A stretch of DNA of 64,000 nt from Kitasatospora sp. SUK 42 (GTDB lineage Bacteria; Actinomycetota; Actinomycetes; Streptomycetales; Streptomycetaceae): NCBI RefSeq assembly GCF_015776785.2, contig NZ_LFMD02000007.1:893547-957546 (forward strand), written 5' to 3'. The notes under the pieces are model-generated. The model was given only the letters and a program-made list of their open reading frames with translations, was not told the origin of the DNA and did no database searches. Positions within the stretch are counted from its first letter, which is position 1. Each line of letters starts with the position of its first letter. Made by a program: the position numbers and the translations under genes. Shown in pieces: positions 43,357-52,200 of this stretch.

Positions 43357-44415
43357 TCAGCCGCCCGCCGCCACGGCCCGCCGCTCGCGCAGCAGTTCGC
43401 GGGCCGCGCGGAGCGGCTCCGGGTCGGCCCAGGCGCGGACGTCCACCGGCGCGGCGAGGAAGCCCTGCTCCCGGAGGAAGCGTTCCTGCTGCGCCAGCAG
43501 CTCCAGCCGCTCCTCCGACAGGTCCAGGTGCAGCGTGCGGTGGCTGCCCGAGGCGTAGGCCCCGGCGACGCCTTCGGCACCGGCACCGGTCTCGGCCTGC
43601 AGGATCCGGGCCACCTCCGCCGGACGCTCCGCCGCCCAGTCGGCGGCCTCCAGCAGCACCGCGAGGAAGCGGGCCACCAGCTCGGGGTGCTCGTCCAGCA
43701 ACCGCTGGTGGACGGTGACCGGCCGGGGCGTCCCGTTGTTGACCCGGGCCTGGCGGTCCGGCACGGTGTCCAGTTCCACGGCCACCTCCGCACCGATCCG
43801 GCGGGCCGCCTCGACGGCGAGCGCCCCCTTCACGTACACGGCGTCCACCACACCATCCCGCAGCGCGGACAGTTCCGCGGACCACTGCCCGTCGCCCGGG
43901 GTGCCCGGCACGTCGACCAGTTCGGCGTCCTCCAGGCCGAGACCGGCGAGCGCGAGGGCGCCACGGAAGCCGGCCAGCGCCATGGCCCGCCAGAAGTCGA
44001 TCCCGATCCCATGATGTGGAACGGCCAGCCGCAGCCCGCGCAGCTGCCCCGGCTCGGTGATGCCGCTCCCGGCCCGGACCAGGACGACCTGCCGCTCCTC
44101 GATCCAGGTCAGCCCGATCAGCCTGGTCTCCTCGCCTCGCGAACGGGCCCACAGCGCGGGGACGTTGCCGCCCTCGCGGAAGAGACCGGTGAGCGCGTGG
44201 GTGTAGTGGTGGTCGGCGGCCACCTCCGGCGGGGCGTCCTGGAGCGAGCGGACGGCGATCCCGTCGGCGGCGAACTCCCGTGCCAGCCAGCCCTGATCGG
44301 CGGCGATCCCGGTCGCGGTCGGCACCGGGCAACGGGTGAACCAGAGGGTGTCGGGAAGACCGGCGGAGCCCGGCGAACTCGCGGAACTTGCAGTGCTGCT
44401 GGAAGGGCTGGCCAC
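43357..44415 (-). CDS. DszB-like sulfinate desulfinase (periplasmic-binding fold enzyme)
   Basis: The 352-aa protein is closely similar in layout to DszB, the 2-hydroxybiphenyl-2-sulfinate desulfinase of Rhodococcus. The DTLWFTRCPVP motif matches the DszB catalytic cysteine region (Cys29 here). His70 and Arg80 in HHYTHALTGLFREGGNVP match the other two catalytic residues with exactly the same spacing of ten residues. It has no signal peptide, so it acts in the cytosol. The GTG at 44415 is chosen because the DszB family begins shortly before this motif and GAGGA lies upstream. It heads the ssuACB-ssuD operon after the Cys leader. Confidence 0.8.
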   Translation of the reverse strand: MASPSSSTASSASSPGSAGLPDTLWFTRCPVPTATGIAADQGWLAREFAADGIAVRSLQDAPPEVAADHHYTHALTGLFREGGNVPALWARSRGEETRLIGLTWIEERQVVLVRAGSGITEPGQLRGLRLAVPHHGIGIDFWRAMALAGFRGALALAGLGLEDAELVDVPGTPGDGQWSAELSALRDGVVDAVYVKGALAVEAARRIGAEVAVELDTVPDRQARVNNGTPRPVTVHQRLLDEHPELVARFLAVLLEAADWAAERPAEVARILQAETGAGAEGVAGAYASGSHRTLHLDLSEERLELLAQQERFLREQGFLAAPVDVRAWADPEPLRAARELLRERRAVAAGG

Positions 44416-44520
44416 GGAACGTGTCCTCTGCGGAGGCTCCGACGACGGTCGGAGCAGGTGGGATCGGGCGCGCCCCGGCAGGCCGACAGGCAGCACGAGG
44501 CTTGGGAGGCTTGGTACGTA

Positions 44521-44549
44521 CGGGAGTCGCTCCCCGCACCGGAGCGGGG
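44521..44549 (-). terminator. Hairpin between Cys leader and the desulfinase gene (candidate attenuator)
   Basis: Two alternative stems compete here: CCCCGC (44532-44537) with GCGGGG (44544-44549), and GCTCC (44529-44533) with GGAGC (44541-44545). Overlapping stems that exclude each other are expected in an attenuator. They lie about 30 bp after the leader stop. Confidence 0.5.
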
Positions 44550-44575
44550 CGGGAGGGGCGGCCGCGCGGTAGGCG

Positions 44576-44620
44576 TCAGCGACAACACGCACAGGAGGAG
44601 GTACACCGGCGGGACATCAC
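44576..44620 (-). CDS. Cysteine-rich leader peptide (14 aa), candidate attenuator ORF
   Basis: The GTG at 44620 (GTGATG) stands seven bases after a strong GGAAGGAG site and opens the ORF MMSRRCTSSCACCR, with four TGT codons among 14 residues. The stop at 44576 is followed by the hairpins at 44521-44549 and the DszB-like gene 160 bp downstream. The strong ribosome site before such a tiny ORF argues against chance. By analogy with mycobacterial poly-Cys leaders, slow reading at low cysteine would let the sulfur operon be transcribed. Confidence 0.75.
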   Translation of the reverse strand: MMSRRCTSSCACCR

Positions 44621-44712
44621 GGTGCTGCTCCTTCCTGTGGTCGGGGACGCGGGCCCGGGTCGTCGATTCGCCCGGTGCGATGCGAGGAGCGTTCCACGGC
44701 AGCCGAGCCGTA

Positions 44713-44726
44713 GGCAAGCCCTTGCC
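44713..44726. promoter_or_regulatory. Candidate operator in the divergent iclR/desulfinase region
   Basis: The 14-bp perfect palindrome GGCAAGCCCTTGCC lies about 95 bp upstream of the leader ORF on the minus side and about 135 bp before the IclR start. It is a likely target for that regulator. Confidence 0.4.
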
Positions 44727-44860
44727 ACATGGTGGGATCAGTTGTTCATCAACGCCATCCCATTGCAACGCGGTTGACACATTCCGGCAGCACCAGCTGC
44801 CCTACGCTGAAACTCCCTCCGGCGGTCCGGCCGGAGTCCCGAACCGAAACGCGAGGTGTC

Positions 44861-45643
44861 ATGGCCGAGGCCGCCACCGCCGTCCAGAGCCCGCCGGCCG
44901 GTGCGCAGGCCGTCCAGCGCGCGCTCGGGCTGCTGCACTGCTTCCACGACAACGGCCCCGACCTGAGCGCCTCGGACCTGGCACGCCGGATGGACCTCTC
45001 GGTGTCCACCGCGCACCGGCTGGCCCGTACGCTGGTCAGCGCCGGGTTCCTGGAGCAGGACGAGCAGAGCGCCCGCTACCGGCTCGGCCCGGCCGTCGCC
45101 GAACTCGGCCAACTCACCTTCCATCAGCGCGGGCTGCACCTGGCCGCGCCCGAACTGGACCTGCTGTCCCGGCGCACCAAGGCCGCCGCCGACCTGGCGA
45201 TCCGCAGCGGCCCGCACGCGGTGATCCTGGTGGGCGCCTCCGTCCGTCCGGACACCGGGCTGGGCCTGCGTCGCCCGCTGCACTCCACCGCGCTCGGCAA
45301 GGTCCTGCTCGCCTGGCCGCGCCCCGGCGACGCGGCCGTGTCGACGCTCGGCCCACTGCTTCCCTTCACCGACCGGACGATCACCGAACCACTAGCCCTG
45401 GACGAGGAGTTGGCGAGGGTCAGGACGTCCGGTCACGCGCTCAACGACGGCGAGTCGGCCGACGGGGTGCGGACGGTCGCCGTTCCCGTCCTGGACGCCG
45501 CCGGACAGGCCCGGTTCGCCCTCGCGGTCCGCTCGACCCCGGCGCACCTCACCGACGAACGGCTGGACTGGTTCCTGGGCCACGCCCGGACCTGTGCCGA
45601 CGCCCTCTCCGTCCTCCTGCTCCCGCCCGATCAGCGGGCCTGA
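44861..45643 (+). CDS. IclR family regulator next to the sulfur operon
   Basis: The 260-aa protein has the IclR winged helix (PDLSASDLARRMDLSVSTAH followed by RLARTLVSAGFL, about residues 37-68) and an effector domain with LHSTALGKVLLAW and DGVRTVAVPVLD. It is divergent from the DszB-like/ssu operon, so it probably controls it in response to a sulfur compound. The ATG at 44861 has GAGG before it. A -35 box TTGACA lies at 44774-44779, but no good -10 follows at the usual distance. The ligand is unknown. Confidence 0.85.
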   Translation: MAEAATAVQSPPAGAQAVQRALGLLHCFHDNGPDLSASDLARRMDLSVSTAHRLARTLVSAGFLEQDEQSARYRLGPAVAELGQLTFHQRGLHLAAPELDLLSRRTKAAADLAIRSGPHAVILVGASVRPDTGLGLRRPLHSTALGKVLLAWPRPGDAAVSTLGPLLPFTDRTITEPLALDEELARVRTSGHALNDGESADGVRTVAVPVLDAAGQARFALAVRSTPAHLTDERLDWFLGHARTCADALSVLLLPPDQRA

Positions 45644-45799
45644 CGAACCCAACCCGCGAGCCCGGCGCGACCGTCGAGCCCGACAGGGCTCGGCAAGGGG
45701 TTCGGCAAGGGGCTCGGTAGAACGCCAACACGCCGCAGCGGGCCGCCCGTTCGGTGAACAACGGACAACCCGCCACGGCGGCGCGGACGTTGGATCAGA

Positions 45800-46552
45800 T
45801 CAGCTGACCGGCGTGTACTTGTAGCCGACCCGGCGGACCGTCACGATCGTCCCCCGGTAGGCCGGTCCGAGCTTGCGGCGCAGTCGGGCCACGTGCACGT
45901 CGACCGTGCGCCCGTCCCCGACGTGGCCGTAGCCCCAGACCGCCGAGACCAGGTGGTCCCGGGTGTGCACCCGCTGCGGGTGCTCGGTGAGGTGGGCCAG
46001 CAGCTCGAACTCCAGGTAGGTCAGGTCGAGCAGCCGCCCGTCGACATAGGCGTTGCGCCGCTCGGTGTCGACGGTGATGCCGCGTCCGGCCGGGCGGACC
46101 GGGCGGACGGCGCCCGGTGCGCCGGTGCCGGGCGCGTTCGGCACCACGGAGGGCGCCGCCGGGCTCTCGGCCGGCACCAGCACCAGGTACCCGATCATCG
46201 GGTGGCCCGCCGCGCCTCCGGGCTGCGCACCGGACTGCGCGCCGTACTGGGCGAGCAGTCCCTGCGGCAGCGCGCCCTGCGGCAGGGCGGCCACCACGGT
46301 CGCCCCCTCCGGGAGCGCGGCGAGCAGCGACTGCGGTGCCGGCGGGACGACCGCGCCCGGCTGGGGCGCGACGGCCGGGCCCGCCACCGGGCGGGACGGC
46401 CCGGTGACCGGTCGGGAGGCCCCGGCGACCGACGGCACCGAGGGGATGGTCGGGACGACGGGAACGGGAGGGACGGAGGGGACGGACCGGACCGCGCGCA
46501 GGTGCGGGGTCGCGGTGGGCAGGGGCAGGGTGGCCGTGGAAGAAGAAGACAT
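45800..46552 (-). CDS. OmpR-type winged-helix DNA-binding protein without receiver domain
   Basis: The 250-aa protein has a C-terminal OmpR/PhoB-type domain (about residues 155-250: DLTYLEFELLAHLTEHPQRV, RDHLVSAVWGYGHVGDGRTV, DVHVARLRRKLGPAYRGTIV and the wing RRVGYKYTPV). The first 100 residues are a Pro/Val/Ser-rich stretch and there is no aspartate receiver, so activity is not set by ordinary phosphorylation. Upstream at 47043-47108 lies a cysteine leader ORF, which hints at a link with sulfur metabolism. The target genes are unknown. Confidence 0.8.
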   Translation of the reverse strand: MSSSSTATLPLPTATPHLRAVRSVPSVPPVPVVPTIPSVPSVAGASRPVTGPSRPVAGPAVAPQPGAVVPPAPQSLLAALPEGATVVAALPQGALPQGLLAQYGAQSGAQPGGAAGHPMIGYLVLVPAESPAAPSVVPNAPGTGAPGAVRPVRPAGRGITVDTERRNAYVDGRLLDLTYLEFELLAHLTEHPQRVHTRDHLVSAVWGYGHVGDGRTVDVHVARLRRKLGPAYRGTIVTVRRVGYKYTPVS

Positions 46553-47042
46553 GGTGTGCCGCTCATTTCGCGCGTGACGGACGGGGTGGACTCGTCTGCG
46601 CGTCGACCGGGCGTACTACTGCCGGAGCTGGACCGTATCGGACCGGTTCAGCGGGCGGAGAGCCGGGACGCGCTGGGCGAACCCGGACACGTCTGATCGA
46701 ACAGGTGCGGCTGCCGGGACGGCCAGAACGGCTCAAGGTCGAAGCGACCCTGCGGCCTGTCCGTGGCACGGTGCGCACGCCCGTTCCACCGTCCGGTCCA
46801 CGGACCCGCGCACATCGCGGAGGCCGGCCCGGTCGGACGGGCGCGGCCGGCGATGCCGGGGGCTGGGCTGGGGCAGACGATGTTCACTGGTGGTTTCTCC
46901 GCGAGGCGGGGCCGGTTGGTCGGCCGCGGGCACGCCTGTCCGGCGGTCCGCTACGGCCTGGTCGACGGGATCGGCGGTGCGTCGAGCGGCGGCCGGGAGT
47001 GGGTCGGAGGTGCCGCGGACGTACCGGGTGAGGGGAGGCCGG
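46553..47042. other. Non-coding leader region of the OmpR-type gene
   Basis: About 490 bp separate the leader ORF (47043-47108) from the OmpR-type gene. No convincing gene was found on either strand: the small frames seen have no ribosome site and skewed composition. It may be a long 5' leader. Confidence 0.5.
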
Positions 47043-47108
47043 TCAGCGACAACAGGCGCTACAGATGAGCGCGTGGTCGATGTAGCGGCGGACGGTGAGC
47101 ACCGGCAT
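47043..47108 (-). CDS. Cysteine-rich leader peptide (21 aa) of the actinobacterial type
   Basis: The 21-codon ORF begins MPVLTVRRYIDHA and ends ICSACCR, giving three TGT codons just before the stop. This closely fits the pattern (opening xVLTxRxxxDH, close SAxC) of leader peptides annotated near sulfur and cysteine genes in actinobacteria. The ATG follows a GTG, with only a weak ribosome site. The next gene on this strand is the OmpR-type DNA-binding protein, about 490 bp away, so it may control that gene by cysteine attenuation, or be an orphan. Confidence 0.7.
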   Translation of the reverse strand: MPVLTVRRYIDHALICSACCR

Positions 47109-47451
47109 CACGGGGGCGGGCACGGTGGTGATGCGTCGCTGGCCGACGGTCATCCCTACTGCCCTCCCCCTTCGTTCTGCTTCGTTTCAGCGCGACGACG
47201 CACCGGTTCCGGTGCGCGCCGACGGTGCCGCGTCGGATCGTCGAAGACCACTCACTGGTCGGCAACGCCCGTGTGAACGGCACGTTTCCGACCCTCCCGA
47301 CGGCATGGCCGGGGCGGCCTTCGTCCACAGAGCCTTCCACGGCTGAGCCCGTCTAGGCAACCTTCAGCACATGAAGTGTCCGGGATCCGGACGACCGAAT
47401 GAGACGTCGGGCAGGCGGAGGGCACCTGACCAGCCACTTCCCCACGGAGCC

Positions 47452-48207
47452 TCAGGCCCGTGCCGGCGCCCGGCGTCGAAGCTCGGAGGCGTGCTCGACC
47501 AACGCCACCAACAGCTCCTTGCCGTCCTCCCGCAGCCGCGCGTCGCACAGCAGCACCGGGATCTCCGGGGCGAGGTCGAGCGCGTCCCGGACCTCCTCCG
47601 GGGCGAACCGCTCGCCGCCCTCGAAGCAGTTGACCGCGACCAGGAACGGGATGCCGCGCTGCTCGAAGAAGTCGACCGAGGGGAAGCAGTCGGCCAGCCG
47701 GCGGGTGTCCGCGAGCACCACGGCACCGAGCGCGCCGCGCGCCAACTCGTCCCAGACGAACCAGAACCGGTCCTGCCCGGGCGTGCCGAACAGGTAGAGC
47801 GCGAGGCCGGGCCGCAGGTCGATCCGGCCGAAGTCCATCGCCACGGTGGTGGTGCGCTTCGCCTCCACGCCCGAGGTGTCGTCCACCGGGCGGCCCAGCT
47901 CGCTGAGCTCCTCCTCGGTGCGCAGCGGCCGGATCTCGCTCACCGCGCCGACCAGGGTGGTCTTGCCCGCGCCGAAGCCGCCCGCGACCAGGATCTTCAC
48001 CGCGACGGCCGGACCGCCGCGCCAGCGCGGTTCGCCGGCGTTCCCGTTCCAGCCCGCCGGGCGGTCGCCGGGGCGGGCGTCCGGCCGGGCGTCCGAATGG
48101 TGGTCCGAGTGGTGGTCCGAGTGACCGCTCGATCGGCCGTCCGGCCGGTGGCCCGCACGGCGGTCCACAGGTCCGTCCGGATGGTGGTCAGAGCGCACGG
48201 AGTCCAT
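47452..48207 (-). CDS. cvnD: Conservon small GTPase-like protein
   Basis: The 251-aa ATP/GTP-binding protein of the conservon family has the P-loop VAGGFGAGKTTLVGAVSEI (about residues 75-93), the switch segment VDDTSGVEAKRTTTVAMDFG and the GxPGQxR motif in LFGTPGQDRFWFVWDEL. The guanine-specificity segment is the divergent AVNCF. The first 65 residues are a His/Asp/Arg-rich tail not found in most members. It acts with CvnA-C at the membrane. The start overlaps the cvnC stop by 20 bases, as usual in conservons. Confidence 0.93.
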   Translation of the reverse strand: MDSVRSDHHPDGPVDRRAGHRPDGRSSGHSDHHSDHHSDARPDARPGDRPAGWNGNAGEPRWRGGPAVAVKILVAGGFGAGKTTLVGAVSEIRPLRTEEELSELGRPVDDTSGVEAKRTTTVAMDFGRIDLRPGLALYLFGTPGQDRFWFVWDELARGALGAVVLADTRRLADCFPSVDFFEQRGIPFLVAVNCFEGGERFAPEEVRDALDLAPEIPVLLCDARLREDGKELLVALVEHASELRRRAPARA

Positions 48208-48778
48208 TGATCACGTCTCGCAGCAGGCGCTCGTCCGGGAGCTCGGCGAGCGGAACGGGTCGGGTGACGCTGATCAGGTCGGCGTCGTAGAGGTCGCCGA
48301 GCAGCACACGCACGACGCTGACCGGTAGGTCGGTGTAGGAGCCGAGTTCGGCGACGGAGAGCGGCTCGTGGCGGCACCAGGCCAGCAGGGTCTGGTGCTC
48401 CGGGTCGAGGACGTCCGCGGGCACGGCCCCCGAGTCCGGCCCCGGTTCCTTGGCGGTGATCAGCGAGATCAGGTCGAACAGACCCTCCTCGACCGGCCGG
48501 GTGCGGCCCCGGGTCATCGAGTAGAGCCGCACCACCGGGCCGGCCTCGTCGTCGAACCAGCGGTCCTCGACCGGGGTGCGAGGCCGGAACAGGTCGACCT
48601 CCGGCTCGTCCGGGCCCGCCTGCTCGGCACTCGACCGACCGGGCCGACCGGGCCGACCGGGCTGGCCGGACGGCTCGGTCGGACCGGACCGCCGGGAGGA
48701 CCCGGACGCGCCGACCGGCACCTGGGGGCCGTCGGGCGCCTCCGGGCCGTCCGGCGCGTCCGCCTTCGGATCCGCCAT
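48188..48778 (-). CDS. cvnC: DUF742 conservon protein
   Basis: The 196-aa protein has the DUF742 pattern: RWFDDEAGPVVRLYSMTRGRTRP, FDLISLITA, the helix-turn-helix-like region EHQTLLAWCRHEPLSVAELG followed by SYTDLPVSVVRVLLGDL and the end LLRDVINGLRAL. The N-terminal 65 residues are a Pro/Gly/Asp-rich linker coded by short GC-rich repeats at about 48636-48665. It stands eight bases downstream of cvnB and overlaps cvnD. Confidence 0.93.
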   Translation of the reverse strand: MADPKADAPDGPEAPDGPQVPVGASGSSRRSGPTEPSGQPGRPGRPGRSSAEQAGPDEPEVDLFRPRTPVEDRWFDDEAGPVVRLYSMTRGRTRPVEEGLFDLISLITAKEPGPDSGAVPADVLDPEHQTLLAWCRHEPLSVAELGSYTDLPVSVVRVLLGDLYDADLISVTRPVPLAELPDERLLRDVINGLRAL

Positions 48779-48786
48779 CGGACCGC

Positions 48787-49206
48787 TCAGTTCCTCGGCG
48801 GGGCGGCTTCGCCGCGCGGCTCGGCGGCCATGTGCTCGCCGACCCGCTTGACCAGCAGGGCCATCTCGTAGGCGATCTGGCCGATGTCCGCCTCGGCCTC
48901 GCTCAGCACGGCCAGGCAGCTGCCGTCGCCGGCGGCCGTGATGAACAGGAACGCCTCGTCCAGCTCCACCATGGTCTGCCGGACCCCGCCGACCTTGAAG
49001 TGCCCGCCGGCGCCCTTGGCCAGGCTGTGGAACCCGGCCGCGACGGCGGCGAGGTGCTCGGCGTCCTCGCGGTCGAGGTCGCGGGAGGCACCGGTGGCCA
49101 GTCCGTCGTTGGAGAGGATCACCGCGTGCCGCAGGGCCGCGACGCGTCCCACCAGGTCGTCCAGGAGCCAGTTGAGGTCTCCGGACGGCTGCGTCGAAGT
49201 GGTCAT
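48787..49206 (-). CDS. cvnB: Roadblock/LC7 conservon protein
   Basis: The 139-aa protein has the Roadblock/LC7 fold: LNWLLDDLVGRVAALRHAVI, LSNDGLATGASRDLDRED, GFHSLAKGAGGHF, MVELDEAFLFITAAGDGSCLAVL and the closing EMALLVKRVGEHM helix. It pairs with the GTPase-like CvnD and the sensor CvnA. The ATG overlaps the cvnA stop as ATGA. Confidence 0.94.
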   Translation of the reverse strand: MTTSTQPSGDLNWLLDDLVGRVAALRHAVILSNDGLATGASRDLDREDAEHLAAVAAGFHSLAKGAGGHFKVGGVRQTMVELDEAFLFITAAGDGSCLAVLSEAEADIGQIAYEMALLVKRVGEHMAAEPRGEAAPPRN

Positions 49207-52200
49207 GAATCAGTTCCTTCCGCTGGAGCGGGTGGTGCGGGCCGTGCAGGTGGTGCGGGTACTGCGGTTTGAGCGGGTGGTGCGGGTGGTGCGGGTACTG
49301 CGTTCTGAGCGGGTACTGCGGATGTCGCGGGTGCCACAAGTGGTACGGGCGACGGGGCCGCCGGGTTCCGCCGCACCGGCTGCCCCGGCGGCACCCGCCG
49401 GGCGAGCGGCGCCCGGCCGGACTCCGCGGGCGCGGGCAGTGCCGCCGGGGAGGGCGCCGGGCTGATCGCCCGCCGGGACGGGTGCGGCGGCTGCCAGGCC
49501 GGTACGGCCGCGGGGCGGGCGCCGGACCCGGCGGGGCTGCCCGACACCGAGCCGCCCGACGCCGAACCGCCCTGCCCGGGGCCGCTCTGCGCGGAGCGGT
49601 CCTGCGCCGAGCGGTCCTGCGCCGAACGATTCGCCGCAGCCGAGCGGCCCGCCGGGCCGGTGGCCCCGCGCCCACGGGTGAAGCCGCGCTGGAAGGAGGC
49701 GAAGGTGGCCCTGGCCTCCTCGGGCGAACGTTCCCGAGCCTCCCGGGCCTCGCGGGCCGCCGTTGCCTCCGCGCCCTCCCGGGCGGCTCCGGCCTCGGGC
49801 CCGGTCTCGCCCCGGAGCCGCTCCTTCAGCTGTTCCTTCAGCTGCGGCGCGAGGTTCGCCTGCCGCACCCGCCGGGGCAGCCCGCCCGCCGTCCGGGGCT
49901 CGGCGGCCGCAGGAGCGGCCACCACGGGAGCGTCCGCAGGCACCGTGTCGACGGGCGGGGCGTCGGCAGACGGGACGTCAACGGGCAGGGTGTCGCCGGG
50001 CAGGGCGTCCGCGGGAACCACGTCCCGCCGGTGCCGCCCCGTCCCCGGACCGCCCTCGACGTCCGGCCCGGGCGCCGGCACCAGCACCGGCCCGCCCTTG
50101 GTCCGCGCCGCCCGGCGCGGCAGCCCGTTCACCGTACGCCCGGTCTCGGGTGCGGACGGCCGCGGGCCGCCGGACACCCGGTGCCGCCCACTGGTGCCCG
50201 CCGCGGCCGAGGAGCCGGAGGCCCCGCTCGGCACCGCGACCAGGTCCCTCCGCCCCGCCGCCCGCGACGCCGGAGCCCCGGCCCTGCCCGCGGATCCCGA
50301 GGCCCCCGCCGAACCCGGAGCGCCCGCAGCCGTCGAGGCCCCCGCGGCGGGCGGCTCCGGCAGCCCGTCCGGCGCCTCCGCGAGCAGTTCGCGCGGTATC
50401 AGCACCACCGCTGTCGTCCCGCCGTACGGCGAGGGCCTCAGGTGGACCCGGATGCCGTGCCTCCGGGCCAGTCGGCTGACCACGAACAGTCCCAGCCGGT
50501 CGGTGTCGGCGAGGTCGAACTCCTGCTCCACGGCCAGGCGTTCGTTGATCTCGGCGAGCAGCTGCTCGCTCAGGCCGAGCCCCCGGTCGTCGATCTCAAG
50601 CGCGAAGCCGTGCGCCACCACCTCGCCCTGGACGGTGACCTGGGTGGTCGGCGGGGAGAACACCGCGGCGTTCTCGACTAGTTCGGCGACGAGGTGGGTC
50701 ACGTCGGCGACGGCGCTGCCGAGCAGCCCGGTGCCCGGGAACGGCCGGACGGTCACCCGGGCGTAGTCCTCGACCTCGCCGACCGCCGCGCGGACCACGT
50801 CCACCATCCGGACCGGCTTGCGCCAGGCGCGCCCGGGCGAGCCGCCGGCGAGGATGATCAGACCCTCGGCGTGCCGACGCATACGGGTGGTGAGGTGGTC
50901 GACCTTGAAGAGGTCCTCCAGCTCCGCCGGGTCCTCGGTGCGGCGCTCCATGGTGTCGAGCAGGGTGAGCTGGCGGTGCAGCAGCACCTGGCTGCGCCGG
51001 GCCAGGTTGACGAACACCGCCGAGACGCCTCGCCGCAGTTCGGCCTGTTCCACGGCGGCCTCCACGGCGGCCCGCTGGACGGCGTTGATGGCCTGGCCCA
51101 CCTGCCCGATCTCGGCCTGTCCGAAGCGCAGTTCAGGCGCCTCGGCGGCCACGTCCACCGGCTCGCCGCGGCGCAGCCGCAGCATGACGGACGGCAGCCG
51201 GGTGCCGGCCAGGTCGTTGGCCGCGTTGCGCAGACCGATCAGCTCGCGGGCCAGCCCCCGGCCGATCCGGGAGGAGATCAGCACCGACAGGACGACGGCG
51301 ACCAGGCCGATCGCACCGGCGATGCCGCCGCGCCAGAGCGAGGCGGTCGCGGCGGACCGGCCGCGTTCGTCCAGCCCGGCGGAGATCCGGGAGTTGATCG
51401 AGGCGAGGTCGCCGAGCGAACGGTCGGCGGTCTCCCGCCAGTTGTCCCCGTTGAGCGCCTGGCCGACCCGGTCGGGCCCGCCGGCGCCGACGAAGTCGGC
51501 CTCGGCCCGGGCCAGCGCGCCCCAGGCCTCGCCGCCGCGCAGGGCGATGTAGTCGGCCTGGTCGGCGGGTTCGAGTTCGGCGATGTAGACGGTGAACAGC
51601 GCCTGCTGGTTGTGCAGGGCGTCCAGCGCGACCTGGTACTGCTCGGCGGTGGGCCTGGTCGCGCTGGTACGCAGGCCCTCCATCGCCGCGTCCTCCTGCG
51701 CGAGGTACTCACGGGCGCGCACCAGTTCGATCAGGATGGTTCCCTGTCGCGGGAGTTGGCCGCTCTGACGGGCGACGTAGGCGGACCGGAAGCCGAACAC
51801 CGGCTTGACCAGGTCGCTGTACTGCTCCAGCGCGAACTCCCAGTTGAGCGCCAGCCGGCCGACCTGGGCACGCAGCGGGCCGAGCTGGTCCGCTGCGGCG
51901 ATGATCTGCACCAGGCGAGCCCGCTGGGCCGCGGAGAGCCGGTCTCCGGCGCCGTCCTTCTTCTGCCGCAGCACGGCGAGGCTGCGGTCGGTGGCGGTCG
52001 TGGCGCGTTCGAAGGCGTCCCGGGCGACCGGCGAGGCCGGGTCGGCCAGGTGCTGGACGGCGGCCCGGCGCTCGCCCTGCAGATCGCCCGCGTACTGGTC
52101 GACCGGCGCTCCGTACTCCTTGTACGCACTGCTGATACCCAACTGGTTCCAGGCGTCCCCGGTGGTGGCGAGCGTCGCGTACACCCACAGGGCGATGAGC

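Noticed and set aside
44764..44778. CAAC-GCG-GTTG near the IclR start as an AllR-type operator
   Set aside because: The spacer is 3 bp rather than 5 and the gene belongs to the sulfur region, so the match is likely accidental.
46648..46887. Possible small minus-strand gene between the Cys leader and the OmpR-type gene
   Set aside because: Composition is Arg/Pro/Gly-rich like a shadow frame, there is no ribosome site and no domain can be seen.
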